DNA of 64,000 bases. Origin: JADJPG01 sp964491875. Lineage in GTDB: Bacteria > Verrucomicrobiota > Verrucomicrobiia > Limisphaerales > JADJPG01. Location: positions 96,743 through 160,742 of the forward strand of contig CAZBIC010000013.1 in NCBI GenBank assembly GCA_964491875.1, in the 5' to 3' direction. Below the pieces are notes generated by a model. It made no database searches. It saw only the letters and a program-made list of their open reading frames with translations, and was not told where the DNA came from. Position 1 is the stretch's first letter, and every line of letters begins with the position of its first letter. The position numbers were made by a program, and so were the translations under genes. Shown here piece by piece: positions 8,839 to 16,017 of this stretch.

Positions 8839-9267
8839 TCAGTTCCGTTGATCCGACACACTCCCATTGTATGTGTAACGCCGTTTCATAGGAGGCGTAT
8901 CCCTGACAACGGAACTGGTTTTAGAATCAATGTGACAACGTGGTGGCATTGTCCATTGCATGACGCAGGTGCCACTGTTGATCAATTCAACCGTAAGATC
9001 TTTGACGTGACACCCTACCAAGTGTGGAACGTCGCCATAGATTAAGTAATCCATTTGCCCACCCTGACTGAAACCAAACGGCTCGCTCCTATTGACGTGT
9101 CCCAAACTTTCAAATGGAAACCACAACGATGAGTTCCAATACAAACATCGCATGTAGTCAAATACCCGCGAGGCTCGCCATCGCCACGGAAGGACGTGTG
9201 GGCGTAAGTCTAATTTCGGCCCGCGTTTACGAACCATGTTCCACTCGACAACCCACGCCGCAGCCAT
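8839..9267 (-). CDS. Possible hypothetical protein
   Basis: An open frame of 142 codons from ATG 9267 (a shorter start is ATG 9237), 7 bp downstream of the DUF1501 stop codon on the same strand. I do not recognise it. The product has no signal peptide, no membrane segment and no clear motif; it is rich in aromatic residues near the middle (CLYWNSSLWFPF). Its codon use is clearly less GC-rich than that of neighbouring genes, which could mean recent acquisition, or that it is not a gene at all. No Shine-Dalgarno sequence was seen. If it is not coding, this stretch plus 8716-8838 is a ~560-bp non-coding gap. Confidence 0.35.
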   Translation of the reverse strand: MAAAWVVEWNMVRKRGPKLDLRPHVLPWRWRASRVFDYMRCLYWNSSLWFPFESLGHVNRSEPFGFSQGGQMDYLIYGDVPHLVGCHVKDLTVELINSGTCVMQWTMPPRCHIDSKTSSVVRDTPPMKRRYTYNGSVSDQRN

Positions 9268-9274
9268 AGGCAAC

Positions 9275-10738
9275 TCAACTGAACAACCCCGTCACCGGTT
9301 CGCCGAACCTCGCGTCCACCAACTCGCGCGGCTGGTTGAGGTGGTTGTAAACGATGGTGTGCGGGTCGATGCCAAGCGCGTGATACATCGTGGCCAGCAA
9401 TTGCACCGGGTGCACTGGCTTCTCCGCCGGCGAGCTCGCCGTGGCGTCGGACTTGCCGTAGAGCGTGCCACGGGACACGCCCGCACCGGCGACCATCGCG
9501 GTGTAGCAATAAGGCCAGTGATCGCGACCGTCCGGCGCGTTGCCGTTGCCGCTGGTGCTCACGCCGAGGCGCGGCGAGCGGCCGAATTCGCCGATGGCGA
9601 CGACGAGCGTTTCCTTGAGAAGACCACGTTGGTCGAGGTCTTCGAGGAGCGCGCTCAGGCCGCTGTCGAGCTTCGGGCAATGCAGGTTGCGTAGCGGACC
9701 GAAGTTCGCGGCGTGCGTGTCGAAGGCGTCCACAGTCGGATTGCCGTTGGCGACGGCGGGCCAGTTCACCTGCACGAAGCGCGTGCCGGCCTCGATGAGG
9801 CGGCGACCAAGGAGCAATCCCTGACCGAAGGTGTGACGGCCGTAACGGTCGCGGGTCTTCTCGGATTCCTTCGTGAGATCAAAGGCGTCGCGCGCACGGC
9901 CGGAGGAGACGAGGTCGAAGGCTTTCTGGTAATACTTGTCGAGGGCGAACTTCTCGACGGCCTTTTCCATGTCGGGCATCTGGCTCTCGACGGTCTTGAG
10001 GAGCGTGGCGCGGCGTTCGAGGCGTTCCTTCGGCACTTCCTTGCGCATCGAGAGATCGGCGAGGCTGATTTCCTTGTTCGGGTCTTGATAGAAATAATAG
10101 GGGTCGAAGGCGGCGCCGAGAAAACCGGCAGTGCTGCCCTTGCCGATGACGTTGCTCTCCTGCGTGGGACGCGGCAGCACAACGAACGGGAGCATCGGAA
10201 CTTCCGGCGGCTTGATGCGCGAGATCTGCGCGCCGATGTGCGGGAAGTCGTTCGGTGCAGGCGGTTCGAGCTGGCCGGAAGGCGAGACGCGGCCGGGCTC
10301 GTATCCGGTCATCATCTGGTAATGCGCGGCGGTGTGATTGAAGAGACCGGCGGGCGTGTAGCTCATCGAACGGATGAGCGTCGCCTTGTCCATCTGCTTG
10401 GCGAGCTGCGGCATGACTTCGCTGAGCCAGATGCCGGGCACGTTGGACTTGATGGGCTTGAACTCGCCGCGGACGTTCGACGGCGCGTCAGGTTTCGGAT
10501 CCCAGATGTCGATGTGGCTCGGGCCGCCCTGGAGAAAGACGAAGATGATGTTCTTGGCCTTGCCCCAGCCGCTCTTCGCTCCCGCGCCGGCACCGGCGGG
10601 CAGGACAGAAGCGGTGGCCTGGAGGCGCAGGATGTCGGCGAGGCTGATGCCGGCCATGCCCATGCCGCCGATGCGAAGGAATTCGCGGCGGCTGAAGCCG
10701 TCGCACGTGCTGCCTGATTGTCCGGGGATGCTAATCAT
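9275..10738 (-). CDS. DUF1501 family protein, Tat-exported
   Basis: 487 aa from ATG 10738 (MISIPGQSG). Residues about 15-35 (SRREFLRIGGMGMAGISL) are a twin-arginine signal, so the protein should be exported folded. The rest matches DUF1501, a family related to the alkaline phosphatase/sulfatase fold: IIFVFLQGGPSHIDIWDPKP near the start, FNHTAAHYQMMTGYEPGR, VDAFDTHAANFG, and VVAIGEFGRSPRLG with the closing GRDHWPYCYTAMVAGAGV. DUF1501 genes are typical partners of DUF1549/DUF1553 cytochrome-like genes in planctomycetes and verrucomicrobia, and here that gene lies upstream on the same strand (11760-14288) with three small genes between. An unknown metal-dependent hydrolase role is plausible but unproven. 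It is separated from the upstream gene by 137 bp holding a long palindrome. Confidence 0.9.
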   Translation of the reverse strand: MISIPGQSGSTCDGFSRREFLRIGGMGMAGISLADILRLQATASVLPAGAGAGAKSGWGKAKNIIFVFLQGGPSHIDIWDPKPDAPSNVRGEFKPIKSNVPGIWLSEVMPQLAKQMDKATLIRSMSYTPAGLFNHTAAHYQMMTGYEPGRVSPSGQLEPPAPNDFPHIGAQISRIKPPEVPMLPFVVLPRPTQESNVIGKGSTAGFLGAAFDPYYFYQDPNKEISLADLSMRKEVPKERLERRATLLKTVESQMPDMEKAVEKFALDKYYQKAFDLVSSGRARDAFDLTKESEKTRDRYGRHTFGQGLLLGRRLIEAGTRFVQVNWPAVANGNPTVDAFDTHAANFGPLRNLHCPKLDSGLSALLEDLDQRGLLKETLVVAIGEFGRSPRLGVSTSGNGNAPDGRDHWPYCYTAMVAGAGVSRGTLYGKSDATASSPAEKPVHPVQLLATMYHALGIDPHTIVYNHLNQPRELVDARFGEPVTGLFS

Positions 10739-10756
10739 AGGTCTATTTGGTTTTGG

Positions 10757-10834
10757 CCCGCTAAACACGCGAAAGGACGCGAAAGACATGTTGCGAACAT
10801 GTCAGCCTTTCGTGTCTTTCGCGTGTTTAGCGGG
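10757..10834. repeat. Long palindrome between decapeptide-repeat gene and DUF1501 gene
   Basis: CCCGCTAAACACGCGAAAG at 10757-10775 is repeated exactly inverted at 10816-10834, and the inner bases (GGACGCGAAAGACATG versus an ACACGAAAGGCTGACATG-type strand) continue the pairing imperfectly. The transcript could form a long stem. It lies just downstream of the 10876 stop codon on the minus strand, so it may terminate or stabilise the upstream transcript. Its repeated CGCGAAAG words suggest a dispersed genomic repeat. Confidence 0.8.
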
Positions 10835-10875
10835 CAATTCATAAAGGGATAATCACGGGTGAAATTGCATTGGCT

Positions 10876-11343
10876 TCAACGTCGCCACAGGTCGAGCAGG
10901 GTTTGGCCAACGTAGAATTGTCCGTAGCTCCAGGCGCCAATCGCGAACTGGCCAACGCTGAAGATGCCGGCGGCAAACTGTCCGATGGCCACGACGCCCG
11001 TCGCGGCCTGACCGAGACCAAAAAGAGCGCCAACCGCGAGTTGCCCCACCGCAACGACGCCGAATGCAGCCTGGCCAACCGCGACGACACCAACCGCGCC
11101 CTGCCCGACGGCGATCACGCCGCAGGCTATTCGACCGATGGCAACAATGCCTTTCGCAGTCGGAATTTTCCCGGTCTCCGGCGAACGACCGTACGCGATG
11201 TGAACCAGCGGCAAGCCGCCTAGGCGCGCGTCCGAAACGAACTCCACATAGCGTTGCCCAGAGGAATAGAGAAAGCGCTTCCACGTTCCGGACGCGGTCT
11301 TCGTCACCTGATAATCGATTTTGGAGAGGAGCAGGTTTTCCAT
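10876..11343 (-). CDS. Decapeptide-repeat (GVVAVGQxAx) protein
   Basis: 155 aa. Residues 1-60 form a non-repetitive domain. From about residue 65 to the end there are eight consecutive ~10-residue units with consensus G-h-h-A/S-h-G-Q-h-A-x (h = hydrophobic), for example GVIAVGQGAV, GVVAVGQAAF, GVVAVGQLAV, GVVAIGQFAA, GIFSVGQFAI; one unit is 11 long (GALFGLGQAAT). Such regular short repeats suggest a beta-solenoid or a membrane-associated glycine-rich fold; no family name came to mind. It is the last of four genes spaced 5-6 bp apart (DUF1549/DUF1553, 70 aa, 61 aa, this gene), so it is almost certainly cotranscribed with two small membrane proteins. No signal peptide was seen. Function unknown. 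Confidence 0.8.
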   Translation of the reverse strand: MENLLLSKIDYQVTKTASGTWKRFLYSSGQRYVEFVSDARLGGLPLVHIAYGRSPETGKIPTAKGIVAIGRIACGVIAVGQGAVGVVAVGQAAFGVVAVGQLAVGALFGLGQAATGVVAIGQFAAGIFSVGQFAIGAWSYGQFYVGQTLLDLWRR

Positions 11344-11349
11344 GACACC

Positions 11350-11535
11350 TTACCGTAAGGGCGGAGGCTGGGTTCCCGCAGGCGCCTGCTTGTTGGCGCG
11401 CTCACGTTTCACCAGAACGACTGCGATGGTGATGACACTTACAACGACAGCGAGGGCCAGCACTCCCACGATCGCGAGGATGAGCACGATTTCCCAACCG
11501 CCAAACATCACCGCGAAGAGAGGTTCGATCGTCAT
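11350..11535 (-). CDS. Small single-span membrane protein
   Basis: 61 aa, ATG 11535. Residues about 14-42 are a strongly hydrophobic helix (IVLILAIVGVLALAVVVSVITIAVVLV), followed by a basic stop-transfer (KRERANK) and a short Pro-rich cytoplasmic tail. It lies 6 bp from each neighbour in the four-gene group, which is the main support for it being real. Function unknown; it could anchor or regulate a partner from the same operon. Confidence 0.7.
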   Translation of the reverse strand: MTIEPLFAVMFGGWEIVLILAIVGVLALAVVVSVITIAVVLVKRERANKQAPAGTQPPPLR

Positions 11536-11541
11536 AGGTTC

Positions 11542-11754
11542 TCAGTTGGATGCGCTGCGATAACCCAAAATTCGCGCGGGGAGAAACAGCAACGTCTTCA
11601 CCAGCGCGAGCACGGCGTGAACGACGACAGCGAGGAAGCGGAACGGAATCGACAGTACCCAGACCACCGGCAGCAACAACGCCGCGAGCAACGCCACCGG
11701 CCAGCACAACACCGCCAGGATGCACCAGGCGACGAAGAGGATGAGCAGTTTCAT
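11542..11754 (-). CDS. Small two-span membrane protein
   Basis: 70 aa from ATG 11754, 5 bp after the DUF1549/DUF1553 stop codon. Two hydrophobic stretches (about 1-31 and 33-58) and a basic end (LPARILGYRSASN) suggest a hairpin in the inner membrane. A longer frame to 11802 overlaps the upstream gene and is less likely. No family recognised; tight spacing points to coexpression with its neighbours. Confidence 0.7.
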   Translation of the reverse strand: MKLLILFVAWCILAVLCWPVALLAALLLPVVWVLSIPFRFLAVVVHAVLALVKTLLFLPARILGYRSASN

Positions 11755-11759
11755 GGTCG

Positions 11760-14288
11760 TCAGCGGTTGAAGAGAAACGCCGGGCTGTTCAGCAACGCCC
11801 ACGCGAGATCTTGCGCGACTTCGAGACGGTCAGCGCCGGACTTGAACTCGACGGCCTTGAGCTCCTTCTCCGTCGGTGGACGGCTCAGGCAGGAGAGATA
11901 GATATCCTCCACGAGCTTGCGGTCGTCCTTCTCAGTCTTCACGAGCTTGGCGATGCGGCTGTCGGGCGCGGCGATCGCCTCGGAGATCGTCGGGCCGTTG
12001 ATGAGACTGAGCGCATGGCTGAGCGTCAGGCTGCTGGAGCGTTCGCATTCGCAGGCGGACTGGCGCTTCGGGCGGCCAAAGAGCTGGAGGAAATCATTCC
12101 CCGCGACCATGCCATCGGGAATCTGCGCGGCGCGCATGCCGCTGGGCACGCCGGCGAGCTTGGCTTTTGTGCCGGTGGCGAGCGCCAGCGCATCGACCAT
12201 CTGTTCCGCGCTGAGACGGCGCGGATGCGCGTGGCTGAAGTTGATCGTGTCGTCCTCGTTCCACTTGTTCTTCACAATGGAGAGCTGATACGTGCGCGAC
12301 TGGCAGATCGTCTTCATCAGCTTGCGCAGATCAAAGCCGTCCTTCACGAACTGCGTCGTGAGGGCGTCGAGCAACTCAGGATTGCTCGGCGGATTGCTCG
12401 CGCGAATGTCGTCCACCGGATCGATGATGCCGCGGCCGAGGAAGTAGCTCCAGATGCGGTTCGCCATCGACTTCGCGAAGAACGGATTCTCCGGTGCGAC
12501 CAGCCAGTCCACCATCGGCACGCGACGATCGGCGCCAGCCGCGATGGACTTCGCGTCGCCGACTGGAACCTTCGGCGTGACGGGTGCAGCGGTCTTGAGA
12601 TGCTTCACCTCGCCGCCGTCGTACTTGTGATAAACGATCTCCTCCGACGTGATTTGGAACGAGCCGCCTGCTTCCGCGAAGATCACTTCCTTGCCGACCT
12701 GCCCGCGCTTGACGCCGACCTGAGCGAAGTAAGCGCCCATCTCGTAATACTGGTTTTGCGTCCACTTCTCGAACGGATGGTCGTGGCACTTGTTGCAGTT
12801 GAAGCGCACGCCCAGGAAAGTCTGCGAGACGTCCTCGGTCATCTTACCCGGCTCGCGCAACACGCGGAGATAGTTCACCGCCGGATTCTCATAGCTGCTG
12901 CCCTTCGCGGTAAGCAGCGAGCGGACGAACTTGTCGTAAGGCACGTTGTCGGCGACCTGCTGGCGAATCCAGTTGCGATAAAGCCAGACGGACTTCTGCC
13001 CGAGGTTCTCGGAGTTACACTGGAGCAGGTCCGCCCATTTGTTCGCCCAGAACTCGACGTAATCATTGCTGCCGAGCAATTCATCGATCAGCTTTTCGCG
13101 CTTCTCCTTGCTCGGCGTTTTGTCTTCGAGGAAGGCCCGCACCTTTTCCACCCGCGGCGGAAGGCCAGTAAGGTCGAGATACACGCGGCGCATGAATTCG
13201 CCGTCGCCCGTCAGTTCGCTGGGAAGAATCTTCATCTTGCGCAGCTTCGTGTTCACGTGCTGGTCGATGAAATTGTTCTCCGGCACATCGGCCCATTGAT
13301 AACCCGTGCGGTCGCCCATGACGGTGATGAGCGCCGTGCCGTAGATGCCTTCGTAACGCACCAGCAAAGCGGCTTCGCCCCGGCGCAATCCTTTCACCAC
13401 GCCGCCACCATTGACCTCGGTGACCTCAATGTTGCTCACGGAGAAATGCGCCTCACGCGTCACGTCGCGCGTGGAGCCGTCCGCGTAGGTCGCGATTACG
13501 AGGAACTGCTGCGAGCGGCCCACGACATCCATCTCGGATTCCTTCGGGAGCAGTTCGATGCTCTTCGCGCGACCCTTGGCCACGCTGTCGAACTTCGTTC
13601 CCTCCGTGATCCACTGCCGCAACATCTGATGCTCACGCGAACCGGGCTTCAGCGCCTGACGTCCCTCATGCGGCACCTCGCCGAGCGGCTTGAGCAACAT
13701 CAGCGAGTCATCCACGTTCACACGATTAAAACGCCGTCCGGACAAATCATTCACCAGCGCGGCGTAATCGTATTCCGGATCGTAGCCGCGCAGCGACAGC
13801 TTGAAGCCATTCTTGCCCTGTGCGGAGCCGTGACACGTCCCTTGGTTGCAACCCAGCTTCGCGAGCACCGGCTGCACATCGCGCACGAACTCCACCTTGC
13901 GCGCCTCCGCGCCCGCCACCTTCACCGGGAGCTTAGCGCTCTGACCACCGGCCTTCACGACGATCTCTGCCGAGCCCGACGACTTCGGCCGGATGTAACC
14001 CTCCGCCCCGATCTCCACGCAGGCCGCGTCCGACGAAAATTTTGCCATTGCCGTGAGGTCAATGGTCTTGTCGCCCTCGATCACGCCGAGCACCAGCACG
14101 CGGCGTTCATCGCGCAGATCGGACAGCGTGAGCGCATCCGGCAACAACTTCAGCGCACGGATGGCCGGCATCGGCGGCGCGGGCGGTGGAGCTTGAGTGG
14201 AAGCAGCCTTTTCGGCGCGGGCAGCCGGCGTGAAAAGAACCGCGAGCACAAGCGCGACGAGAGCAGAAGCTAGACGACGTTGTTTCAT
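11760..14288 (-). CDS. DUF1549/DUF1553 cytochrome-like protein with Ig-like domains
   Basis: 842 aa from ATG 14288 (a TTG at 14297 would add three residues). Residues 1-25 are a signal peptide ending in AARA. Order: Ig-like segments (about 45-130), a cytochrome-c-like domain whose Cys motif is CNQGTCHG (about 147-154, wider than CxxCH), a second Ig-like domain (about 245-325), DUF1549 (about 340-545) and DUF1553 (about 590-830). DUF1549 shows RRVYLDLTGLPP and a CNKCHDHPFEKW motif with CxxCH; DUF1553 shows ENPFFAKSMANRIWSYFLGRGI and SNPPSNPELLDAL. These families were first noticed in planctomycetes; a periplasmic redox or hydrolytic complex with DUF1501 partners is likely but not proven. It heads the group of small genes down to 10876. 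The 169 bp upstream, between it and the Sua5-type gene, holds no recognised gene. Confidence 0.9.
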   Translation of the reverse strand: MKQRRLASALVALVLAVLFTPAARAEKAASTQAPPPAPPMPAIRALKLLPDALTLSDLRDERRVLVLGVIEGDKTIDLTAMAKFSSDAACVEIGAEGYIRPKSSGSAEIVVKAGGQSAKLPVKVAGAEARKVEFVRDVQPVLAKLGCNQGTCHGSAQGKNGFKLSLRGYDPEYDYAALVNDLSGRRFNRVNVDDSLMLLKPLGEVPHEGRQALKPGSREHQMLRQWITEGTKFDSVAKGRAKSIELLPKESEMDVVGRSQQFLVIATYADGSTRDVTREAHFSVSNIEVTEVNGGGVVKGLRRGEAALLVRYEGIYGTALITVMGDRTGYQWADVPENNFIDQHVNTKLRKMKILPSELTGDGEFMRRVYLDLTGLPPRVEKVRAFLEDKTPSKEKREKLIDELLGSNDYVEFWANKWADLLQCNSENLGQKSVWLYRNWIRQQVADNVPYDKFVRSLLTAKGSSYENPAVNYLRVLREPGKMTEDVSQTFLGVRFNCNKCHDHPFEKWTQNQYYEMGAYFAQVGVKRGQVGKEVIFAEAGGSFQITSEEIVYHKYDGGEVKHLKTAAPVTPKVPVGDAKSIAAGADRRVPMVDWLVAPENPFFAKSMANRIWSYFLGRGIIDPVDDIRASNPPSNPELLDALTTQFVKDGFDLRKLMKTICQSRTYQLSIVKNKWNEDDTINFSHAHPRRLSAEQMVDALALATGTKAKLAGVPSGMRAAQIPDGMVAGNDFLQLFGRPKRQSACECERSSSLTLSHALSLINGPTISEAIAAPDSRIAKLVKTEKDDRKLVEDIYLSCLSRPPTEKELKAVEFKSGADRLEVAQDLAWALLNSPAFLFNR

Positions 14289-14457
14289 CCGTTTCAAGTA
14301 ATTGCTGGATTAAGCTGACGTCGGAATAGATGCCGCCATTGAACCTATTTTGGCATCTGTTCTGGCGATATCCGGAGAATAAGAATCTCAAAGAGACGAG
14401 GCAAGGCTCGATTCCTCCAAATTCCTCCTTCGCACGTTCAGGAAGATCTCCAGCCGC

Positions 14458-15510
14458 TCAACTGGCAGCGCGTCGCAAACGATCCCCGATGGCCTGCCAT
14501 TCCGGTCCCTCGGGAAGGGACTCGACCACGATCCATTCGGCGCCCTCGTTGTCGCACCGATGCAGTTCCGCATACAGCGCCCGCGCGTAGGCTTCCGCAT
14601 CGTGAGGAATCACACTGACGCCGCCGAGACCGGGCAGCGCGGGAATAGCCGAGTAGACCACCACCTGCGTTCGCGAAACCTCCGCACCAAGCGCGATCAA
14701 CTGACGCCGAAGGTCCGTATCATCCTTCCAACTGAGAATCCGCAGTCGCGCGTTCGGAGAATAGTGTTTCTTGAGCTGCCCCGGACTCTTCAGCGTCTCG
14801 CCAGAAGTCGAGTTCGCGGAGCGAAGTCCGGTCTCACCCAGCGCCGCCGCCAAGGATTCGACGTGAATCATTCCCGGTCGCAACACGGTCGGCGGAGTCG
14901 TCGTAACATCGACGACGGTTGATTCGATGCCCACCTGCGACTGGCCGCCATCGATGATCAACTTGATCCGATCGCCCAGTGTAGACTGAACGTGCTGGGA
15001 GTTAGTAGGAGAGATGAAGTTGGAAGGATTCGCGCTCGGGGCCGCGAGAGGGAAGCCACATTCCCGAATCACCGCCTGCATGAACGGATGACTCGGCCAG
15101 CGCACGCCCACGGTAGCTCCACCGGCGGTCACGATAGCCGGGATTTCCTTCGTCCGGGGAAGCACCAGCGTGAGCGGGCCGGGCCAAAAGGAACGCGCAA
15201 GCTTCTCCGCCGTCTCCGGCCATTCGCCCGCGAACCTTCGCGCCATCGCCAGATCGCACACGTGAATGATGATCGGATTGTGCGCAGGCCTTCCCTTCAC
15301 GGCGAAGATGCGGGCTACGGCCGCCGCATCGAGCGCATTGGCGGCGAGACCGTAAACCGTCTCCGTCGGCAAGGCCACCACTTCACCCGCACGCAGCAAC
15401 TCCGCCGCGCGCTTCACCGCCGCATCAAACAAAGCAGCCGTGTGCGTCGGCAAAATCTCGGCAATGTTACGAACCGGTGACATGACAGCGGTACTTTGCC
15501 GATCCTCCAT
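14458..15510 (-). CDS. L-threonylcarbamoyladenylate synthase (Sua5/YwlC type)
   Basis: 350 aa. It makes threonylcarbamoyl-AMP from threonine, bicarbonate and ATP, the first step of t6A tRNA modification in the cytoplasm. Residues about 30-215 are the YrdC-like domain: GEVVALPTETVYGLAANA, KGRPAHNPIIIHV, FWPGPLTLVLP, VGVRWPSHPF, PLAAPSANPSNFISPT and STVVDVT. Residues about 230-345 match the extra C-terminal Sua5 domain (PGQLKKHYSPNARL, AEAYARALYAELHRCDNEGA), so this is the long Sua5 form rather than the short TsaC form. ATG 15483 is an alternative start. It lies 169 bp upstream of the DUF1549/DUF1553 gene and is divergent from the large secreted protein at 16018. Confidence 0.93.
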   Translation of the reverse strand: MEDRQSTAVMSPVRNIAEILPTHTAALFDAAVKRAAELLRAGEVVALPTETVYGLAANALDAAAVARIFAVKGRPAHNPIIIHVCDLAMARRFAGEWPETAEKLARSFWPGPLTLVLPRTKEIPAIVTAGGATVGVRWPSHPFMQAVIRECGFPLAAPSANPSNFISPTNSQHVQSTLGDRIKLIIDGGQSQVGIESTVVDVTTTPPTVLRPGMIHVESLAAALGETGLRSANSTSGETLKSPGQLKKHYSPNARLRILSWKDDTDLRRQLIALGAEVSRTQVVVYSAIPALPGLGGVSVIPHDAEAYARALYAELHRCDNEGAEWIVVESLPEGPEWQAIGDRLRRAAS

Positions 15511-16017
15511 CCCTGTGGGCAGAAAAAAAGTTTATGCGCCCGCGAGATTGTCACCGAATCGTTCATGGAGGCGGCCGCTACACGACTGTAGAATTCTGAC
15601 GCTGCCGATCCAATTTGCACACCGTGAACAAAACGAGATCGATTAGCCGGCGAGTCATTTCCATGAATGTGCGCGAATTTGCTGGAGTTTTCGCAAAGAT
15701 GAAGCGAAACACGCGTCCGGCATTTCACGTGCTGAATGGCGCGTGTCGGGAGCTGACGCTAGTTGTCGCAAGAGCGTGCTCCGGCCAATTCGTTCAAGTC
15801 ACATGTTGTATATCGAAACTGATTCCGGCCCTGCGTAAGCAACGCCTCGGCGGACCTGCCACTCCATCCCCTCGTGCGCATTCGTGCCATCCGGACGGAT
15901 TTCACGAGCGCTCTTGGCTCACGGTATGGCAGCTAAGAATCTTTAACGGGCGCCTCCCGGCTCATCACCGAATGGACGCCCGTTTTAGCCCTGAAACCTG
16001 AAATCGAAAACTCCGTT
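15511..16017. other. 507-bp divergent intergenic region
   Basis: No convincing gene: the open frames here lack family signals and usual codon preference. It must hold promoters for the Sua5-type gene (leftward) and the Ig/PA14 protein (rightward). I see only a weak candidate at 15815-15838 (GAAAC, 15-nt gap, GTAA), which resembles the stronger ECF-like pair at 29442 and 33041 but lies about 180 bp from the 16018 start; treat it as doubtful. Confidence 0.5.

Noticed and set aside
11811..14273. 820-codon plus-strand frame opposite the DUF1549/DUF1553 gene
   Set aside because: Antisense shadow; the opposite strand has the CxxCH motifs and domain structure.
15815..15838. Third member of the ECF-like promoter pair
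   Set aside because: GAAAC and GTAA are spaced correctly but the surrounding bases do not match the conserved 28-mer, and it lies ~180 bp from the nearest plus-strand start.
15615..16001. 128-codon plus-strand frame in the divergent gap
   Set aside because: No family signal, no convincing ribosome-binding site and unlike codon use; treated as non-coding.
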